A DNA stretch of 32,300 bases from positions 1-32,300 of the forward strand of contig JAGVZL010000013.1 of assembly GCA_018302505.1 (NCBI GenBank). Direction: 5' to 3'. Numbering within the stretch: position 1 is the stretch's first letter; the number at the start of each line of letters is the position of its first letter. Under the pieces are notes generated by a model. That model was given only the letters and a program-made list of their open reading frames with translations, did no database searches and was not told the DNA's origin. This document shows, one piece after another, positions 27,472 to 32,300 of the stretch. This stretch comes from Candidatus Woesearchaeota archaeon (GTDB lineage Archaea > Nanobdellota > Nanobdellia > SCGC-AAA011-G17 > ARS1403). The position numbers were made by a program, and so were the translations under genes.

Positions 27472-28548
27472 TTACTCTTTTTTAACACCCATCTCTTTTA
27501 TCTCTAACTTCCCTTTATCAGCAACTAAAACAACTTCGTCATCAGAATTAAATCTTGTAATCTTCGTAATTTCTCCAGGCAGTCTTATCCTTCCTGCTTT
27601 TATATCCAAATTAACAATTAATTCTTTATCCGCCTGTATTTTATCATCTTTAACTAAGTTTTTAGCCTCTAAACTATCACTCTTAAACTTTCTAGCCTCA
27701 TCAAATAAAAATTTAGCAATCTTTCCAGCCACATTATCTTTTGTAGCCGCCGTTATTCCTTTTAAGCCAGGACTTAAATTAACTTCAATGACCATGCTTT
27801 TGTTTATTCCTTCTAAAAGATCAACCCCGCAAATATCAGCTTTAACAGCTTTGGCAGCCCTAATAGCTAATCTTTCAGTATCATAATCCATCTCAAATGG
27901 TATCCCAATTCCCCCTTGATGGATATTGCTTCTCATCTCCCCAGCTTTCCCCTTTCTTTTCATGCATGCAATAACCTCATCTCCGGCAACTATTGCTCTT
28001 ATGTCAGTAGCATCAGTATCTATAAATTCCTGAATTAAATATGGTTGATTGAAAACTTCTAAAGTATCTAACATTGATTTAGCAGAACTTACAGAATCAG
28101 CACTCATTACGCCCTTTCCCTGCGTTCCTGATGGAATTTTTAATATAACAGGATAATTAACTTCCTCTAGCATTCTTTTAGCTTGTTTTGTAGTGGCAGC
28201 AAAATAAGTTCTGGGAACAGAAACCTTTAATTTGCTTAGCTCAATCATAGTTAAAAATTTATCATGGGCAATCGTATAAGCACTTGGAGCAATCGGAACA
28301 TAGCACTCATCTTTCAAAGCAAAACTTATCGCTCTTTGAAGTAAAGCGTATCTGAAGCTTCCCCTGATATAAACACAATCAAATTTCGGTAATGGATTTT
28401 CATTGTACAAAACCCCGACATCATTATTCTCAACCCTAATTTCAATTTTTCTTATATCAATCTCTTCAACTTCATCAAATAATTTTCTAGCCTCCTCACT
28501 AATCATCTTACTGCCAGCTCCCCCCAAACTTATCAATGCAAGTCTCAT
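27472..28548 (-). CDS. RimK-type ATP-grasp ligase with C-terminal AbrB-like extension
   Basis: 'YPVILKIPSGTQGKGVMSADS', 'YLIQEFIDTDATDIRAIVAGDEVIACMKRKGKAGEMRSNIHQGG', 'DLLEGINKSMVIEVNLSPGLKGI'; C-term 'KAGRIRLPGEITKITRFNSDDEVVLVADKGKLEI'. Confidence 0.88.
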   Translation of the reverse strand: MRLALISLGGAGSKMISEEARKLFDEVEEIDIRKIEIRVENNDVGVLYNENPLPKFDCVYIRGSFRYALLQRAISFALKDECYVPIAPSAYTIAHDKFLTMIELSKLKVSVPRTYFAATTKQAKRMLEEVNYPVILKIPSGTQGKGVMSADSVSSAKSMLDTLEVFNQPYLIQEFIDTDATDIRAIVAGDEVIACMKRKGKAGEMRSNIHQGGIGIPFEMDYDTERLAIRAAKAVKADICGVDLLEGINKSMVIEVNLSPGLKGITAATKDNVAGKIAKFLFDEARKFKSDSLEAKNLVKDDKIQADKELIVNLDIKAGRIRLPGEITKITRFNSDDEVVLVADKGKLEIKEMGVKKE

Positions 28549-28874
28549 TTCAATGGATCAATTAGAAAATTACCCTTTCTTAAAGCCTCCCTTCCTATTA
28601 ACACTCTATACTTCATTTTGCTCCTGTCTGAAATATTAATCAAAACCTTAATCTTTACTCCATTTATTTTTATTTCTTCCTCAACAACAGGTCTTTTTGT
28701 CTTTCCAGAAGCACTTCTATATCTCTTTTCTGCTAAAATAGGTCCTAAATTAAGTTCTTTAGCAATAACCCTATCAATAGAACATCTCCTAGCTCCGCTA
28801 TCAATCCTTGCTATAATCTTCTTCCCCCTTATTTTTACCTTTTCTGTTAAACCTATAATGTCTCGGTCAACCAT
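28545..28874 (-). CDS. RimB/RimK-associated retropepsin-fold protease (PF05618-like)
   Basis: 'ARIDSGARRCSID' (DSGA, aspartyl-protease-like), 'RSASGKTKRPVVEEEIKINGVKI', 'ISDRSKMKYRVLIGREALRKGNFLIDP'. ATGA overlap with the rimK-like gene. Confidence 0.85.
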   Translation of the reverse strand: MVDRDIIGLTEKVKIRGKKIIARIDSGARRCSIDRVIAKELNLGPILAEKRYRSASGKTKRPVVEEEIKINGVKIKVLINISDRSKMKYRVLIGREALRKGNFLIDPLK

Positions 28875-28950
28875 TATCCTTCATTTTCCTTTCATTATTT
28901 TTAAACCTTTCTACACAACTTTTTTAAAGTATAAAATAAAATATATAAAT

Positions 28951-29919
28951 ATGATACCAAAGCACAGTAAATATCTAATCTTATTACTCTTTATAGCGGC
29001 AATTTACTTAATATTCTTACTAATAAAGCCGTTTATCTCTATCTTATTGGGAAGCGCAATCTTAGCTTATGCTTTCTATCCAGTTCATAAAAAATTAGAA
29101 GATAAATTAAAAAAACCAAAAATAGCAGCTGCATTGACAACAACCCTGATTTTATTAATAATTGTCGTCCCTTTGATATTTGTTTTAAATGTTTTAACTT
29201 TAGAGTCTATCTCTGCTTATCAAATCTTAAAAGGTTATGATTACTCTTCCGTAAATATGTTTCTAGATGAAAAATTTTCTCAGTTTTTAAGCGAAATAGT
29301 TAACAGAATTTTATCATTTTTTGTTAACACCTCTTCAAAAGTAGTATTTTCAATTCCGACTTTAGCTCTAAACTTCTTTTTATTATTCTTTATAATCTAT
29401 TATTTATTAAGAGATTCAGATATAATAGTCTCGCACATTAAAAATTATTTATTTATTAAAAATAAAGAAGTTGTCTATAATAAGTTTGACCGTTTAACAA
29501 AAGCTTTGATTTACGGAACAATCTTAATCGCAGTTGTTCAGGGTATTTTAGGTGGAATAGGATTTGCAATCTTTGGAATCCCGTCTCCGATTTTATGGGG
29601 GTTTGCGATGGGCATCGCTTCTTTCATTCCAATTGTCGGAACAGCAATAGTTTGGGCTCCAGCAGCTATTTTTAAATTAATTCAAGGAGACATTTTTTCA
29701 GGAATTGGGTTATTCGTCTTTGGAGCAATAATAGTCGGCTTTTCAGATAATTTGATAAGGCCCTATTTTGTTAGTTCAAAAGCAAAAGTCCATCCAGCTA
29801 TAGTCTTGCTTGGAGTTTTAGGCGGCTTAGAATTATTTGGTTTTACAGGAATCATTATAGGTCCATTAGCCTTGGCTTTAGCCTTAGAGTTTATTAGATC
29901 TAGAGAAAATCCTCAATAA
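28951..29919 (+). CDS. AI-2E transporter family (PF01594-like) membrane protein
   Basis: MIPKHSKYLILLLFIAAIYLIFLLIKPFISILLGSAILAYAFYPVHKKLEDKL ... 'FGIPSPILWGFAMGIASFIPIVGTAIVWAPAAI' ... 'NLIRPYFVSSKAKVHPAIVLLGVLGGL'. Start at 28951 rather than 28618, which runs antisense through the RimB-like gene. Confidence 0.92.
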   Translation: MIPKHSKYLILLLFIAAIYLIFLLIKPFISILLGSAILAYAFYPVHKKLEDKLKKPKIAAALTTTLILLIIVVPLIFVLNVLTLESISAYQILKGYDYSSVNMFLDEKFSQFLSEIVNRILSFFVNTSSKVVFSIPTLALNFFLLFFIIYYLLRDSDIIVSHIKNYLFIKNKEVVYNKFDRLTKALIYGTILIAVVQGILGGIGFAIFGIPSPILWGFAMGIASFIPIVGTAIVWAPAAIFKLIQGDIFSGIGLFVFGAIIVGFSDNLIRPYFVSSKAKVHPAIVLLGVLGGLELFGFTGIIIGPLALALALEFIRSRENPQ

Positions 29920-29974
29920 AAATTACTTTTACAATATATAAATCTTTAAAAAGATATTCTTTTAAGAATAAATT

Positions 29975-30622
29975 ATGAGTAACGAAAAATCTTCAGAATT
30001 CAGGGATTTAGCTAGGGATATTGCTAGGGTGATATTAGTTCATTCATGGGAAGAAACCCAAGTTAAAGACGTTTTACTTTATGGCTCTACTTTACTAAGT
30101 TCAGCACCAAGAGACATAGACCTTTTAATACTCCATTCCCAGGGGACAGGATTAGCAAATTATACAACCACACTGTCTAAATTTACAGATGGAGAAATAG
30201 CCTCAGGAGCAACAATACATTATTACTCTCCTAATGGAATTCTTCACCAATTAGGGTACAATGGAGAAGAAGATAGTGTTCATAGTAGGGTTCTTGATTT
30301 ATTTAGAGAAAGGGGCATGTTAAGAAAGGAGGATCATCATACATTCATCCCCCCAACAATTGACAAGGTTCTAGATTTACACGTATTAACAACACTTACA
30401 ATAACAGACCCAGGGTTTATGGGAGAAAGACATATTGATTTTTATAGACAATACATAGAAAGGGTTAGGCAAAAAGCAATAAGAGAGTCTGGCAGTGACC
30501 GAACATTCTTCCATAGGATTTTTACTCAGGGAAAACTATATGATCCCAAAAGTGGGGATTTTACAGCATCTTTTGAAGATAGCTACCCAGGAAAATTAGA
30601 TTTGTTTCCTAGTTCTCAATAA
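29975..30622 (+). CDS. Nucleotidyltransferase-domain protein
   Basis: 'VKDVLLYGSTLLSSAPRDIDLLIL' (GS-x9-DxD minimal nucleotidyltransferase signature). C-terminal 'HRIFTQGKLYDPKSGDF'. Confidence 0.7.
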   Translation: MSNEKSSEFRDLARDIARVILVHSWEETQVKDVLLYGSTLLSSAPRDIDLLILHSQGTGLANYTTTLSKFTDGEIASGATIHYYSPNGILHQLGYNGEEDSVHSRVLDLFRERGMLRKEDHHTFIPPTIDKVLDLHVLTTLTITDPGFMGERHIDFYRQYIERVRQKAIRESGSDRTFFHRIFTQGKLYDPKSGDFTASFEDSYPGKLDLFPSSQ

Positions 30623-31467
30623 AATAATCTAGGAGTAACAAAAACTTCTACAATAGCTGAAAATACTAATAATAAAATAGCAATAACAATTAAATCCACA
30701 GAATCCATTAAAATTTTCCTAAATTTATCAGTTCCGAAATCATGCCTTATCACAGCAACCGAAATTATCCCTCCAGCCAAACCAGCAACAAAATAAGCTG
30801 TTATCTCAGGAATCCCATGGACAATATATCTCATAATTCCAGCACTTGAAACTTGAAAATATCCTGTTATTTTCTCAAAACCCGCAGCATCAGCTAAAGT
30901 GCTTATATTATTTCTTATAAATGTCCCAATAGCAGCAGCAATAACACTCGCATTCCAGGTTAAAATAAATATAGCTCCGGCTCCAAATAAAAATGCAAAT
31001 AAAATACAAAAGATCATAACTTTAACATTATTTGAGAATATCTGCATTAAAAAGTCACCGCTCACATTCAGCCCAACAACGCCTGAATTAATGCTTCTTA
31101 TAGTTTCCAATTGAACATTAAATAAATTTCTTATAATATGCTCGGGTAAAACTGTAAACCAGAATACATAGCTGATTAAATATCCGAAAAATAAAGAAAC
31201 AAAAATTAAGATTGCTTTGCTGTGCTCTTTTAATAAAAATTTCTCATTATCACTAGTGCTATCCTTCTCTTCTTCAATTCTAATGACGCTGTAAACTAAA
31301 GGAATGCTGGCAACAACAGTCAGAAAAACCATTACTAAACTAGCATAATCTCTAAATATCCATAGACTTAAGAAGATCGCTATAGAAGCGTAAACTACCC
31401 CAATTATCATCATCTCTATTGGATGCCCTTCTGCTTTTGTTGGATTTATTAAACTTTCAATAACCAC
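30616..31467 (-). CDS. SpoIIM (stage II sporulation protein M)-family membrane protein
   Basis: 'FLFGAGAIFILTWNASVIAAAIGTFIRN', 'GIMRYIVHGIPEITAYFVAGLAGGIISVAVIRHDFG'. Apparent GTG start at 31467, with TATATATA about 29.5 bp upstream. Confidence 0.82.
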   Translation of the reverse strand: MVIESLINPTKAEGHPIEMMIIGVVYASIAIFLSLWIFRDYASLVMVFLTVVASIPLVYSVIRIEEEKDSTSDNEKFLLKEHSKAILIFVSLFFGYLISYVFWFTVLPEHIIRNLFNVQLETIRSINSGVVGLNVSGDFLMQIFSNNVKVMIFCILFAFLFGAGAIFILTWNASVIAAAIGTFIRNNISTLADAAGFEKITGYFQVSSAGIMRYIVHGIPEITAYFVAGLAGGIISVAVIRHDFGTDKFRKILMDSVDLIVIAILLLVFSAIVEVFVTPRLFY

Positions 31468-31548
31468 TTTGAAATTAATATTAAGAAACTCCTATATATA
31501 TTTTTGCTTAGATAAGTTTATATATTTTAAAATTTAGTCCATTCTAAA

Positions 31549-32300
31549 ATGAAAAAAGAAATTTACTATTTTACAATATCCTTGCTAATTGTGTTAATTG
31601 CATTTGGTAATATTGTAGTCGCAGATGAAAATTCAGATGATAGCAAAGATAGTTCTGATGATTTGGATAGCGGAAGAGATTCTCCTGATGACGACGAAGA
31701 CGAATTAGATGATGAAAAAGACGATGAAGATGACGAAGATGAAGCTAAAGAAAAAACTAGAGAAGAAATAAAGAAAAGAGAAGAAGAGACAAAGGAAGAA
31801 GCTAAGGATAGATTGGAAAACCTAAGAGAAGATGCTAGACAAGAAAGAGAAAAAGTAAGAGAAGAATTTAAAGAAAGAACCGAAGAATTAAAGCAGGAAA
31901 GAGAAGAGAAATTAGAAATTCTTAGGAAATATATTAATGAGGAAGGAAAAGAAGTAAAAATTGAACTTAAAAGGGAATTAAGAGATGGAAGAGAAGAAAT
32001 CAGAAGAAAAATTAGTGTAGGGGATTCAGAATTTGAAACAGAATTAGAGGTAGATGAAGAAACCCAGGACAAGGAAGTAAGAGTTAAATTATCTAATGGA
32101 AATAATCAAATTGTTAAAATAATGCCGGACAGAGCTTCCGAAATCGCTTTAAGAGTTTTAGAAAGTAAAGGCGTTAATTTAGAATTAAAAGAAGTTGGCA
32201 ATGAAGAAAAAAGAGCTGTTTACGAAGCAAGAATTGAAAAAGAAGGAAAAATCTTAGGTTTATTCAAAGCAAGAACAGAATTAAGCACAAGAATAGATCC
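31549..32300 (+). CDS. Secreted acidic coiled-coil/ER-K-rich protein, truncated at the right edge
   Basis: Translated by hand: MKKEIYYFTISLLIVLIAFGNIVVADENSDDSKDSSDDLDSGRDSPDDDEDELDDEKDDEDDEDEAKEKTREEIKKREEETKEEAKDRLENLREDARQEREKVREEFKERTEELKQ... with no stop to the window edge. Signal peptide, acidic linker, charged helix, globular C-term. TTTATATA at 31517-31524. Confidence 0.85.
   Translation, partial: MKKEIYYFTISLLIVLIAFGNIVVADENSDDSKDSSDDLDSGRDSPDDDEDELDDEKDDEDDEDEAKEKTREEIKKREEETKEEAKDRLENLREDARQEREKVREEFKERTEELKQEREEKLEILRKYINEEGKEVKIELKRELRDGREEIRRKISVGDSEFETELEVDEETQDKEVRVKLSNGNNQIVKIMPDRASEIALRVLESKGVNLELKEVGNEEKRAVYEARIEKEGKILGLFKARTELSTRID

Noticed and set aside
28618-28950. N-terminal extension of the AI-2E ORF
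   Set aside because: Runs antisense through the RimB-like gene; ATG 28951 has a TTTAAA core 25.5 bp upstream and begins directly with the family's first TM helix.
31566-32072. 168-aa minus ORF, extremely Ser-rich (SSSSSSFSSSNSSSSSSGES)
   Set aside because: Shadow of the acidic/E-K-R-rich plus-strand gene (GAA/GAT read in reverse give TTC/ATC/TCT). The plus frame has a signal peptide and promoter.

Overview
AT-rich archaeal chromosomal window, probably from a DPANN-type or other small-genome archaeon (taxonomy is inferred). Most of it is one large surface-glycan / protein N-glycosylation locus. Contents: AglB/STT3 oligosaccharyltransferase (WWDYG motif), an Alg7/AglH-like GlcNAc-1-P transferase, a Wzx-like flippase, five GT2 glycosyltransferases (one a clear dolichyl-phosphate-mannose synthase type), two GT39-type and two PTPS-related polytopic membrane proteins, an NAD-dependent epimerase, three SAM methyltransferases, three radical SAM enzymes (two with apparent B12-binding N-domains, one SPASM type), a polysaccharide deacetylase, and a bacterial-looking O-acetylation module (MBOAT/AlgI-like plus SGNH proteins). 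The right flank holds a RimK-type ATP-grasp ligase overlapping by ATGA with a RimB/PF05618-like retropepsin-fold protease, an AI-2E family membrane protein, an orphan nucleotidyltransferase, a SpoIIM-family protein, and a secreted acidic coiled-coil protein that runs off the window (missing from the ORF track). A 613-bp IS200/IS605-type element with only TnpA sits exactly in a ~20-bp gap inside the GT2-deacetylase operon. Most transcription units start with a palindromic TTTAAA/TTATAA core centred 25.5-28.5 bp upstream of the start codon. This leaderless-promoter pattern corrects several start codons and supports an otherwise ignored 66-aa membrane ORF. No CRISPR array, rRNA or tRNA was seen by eye. 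All family calls come from reading motifs; no database search was possible.
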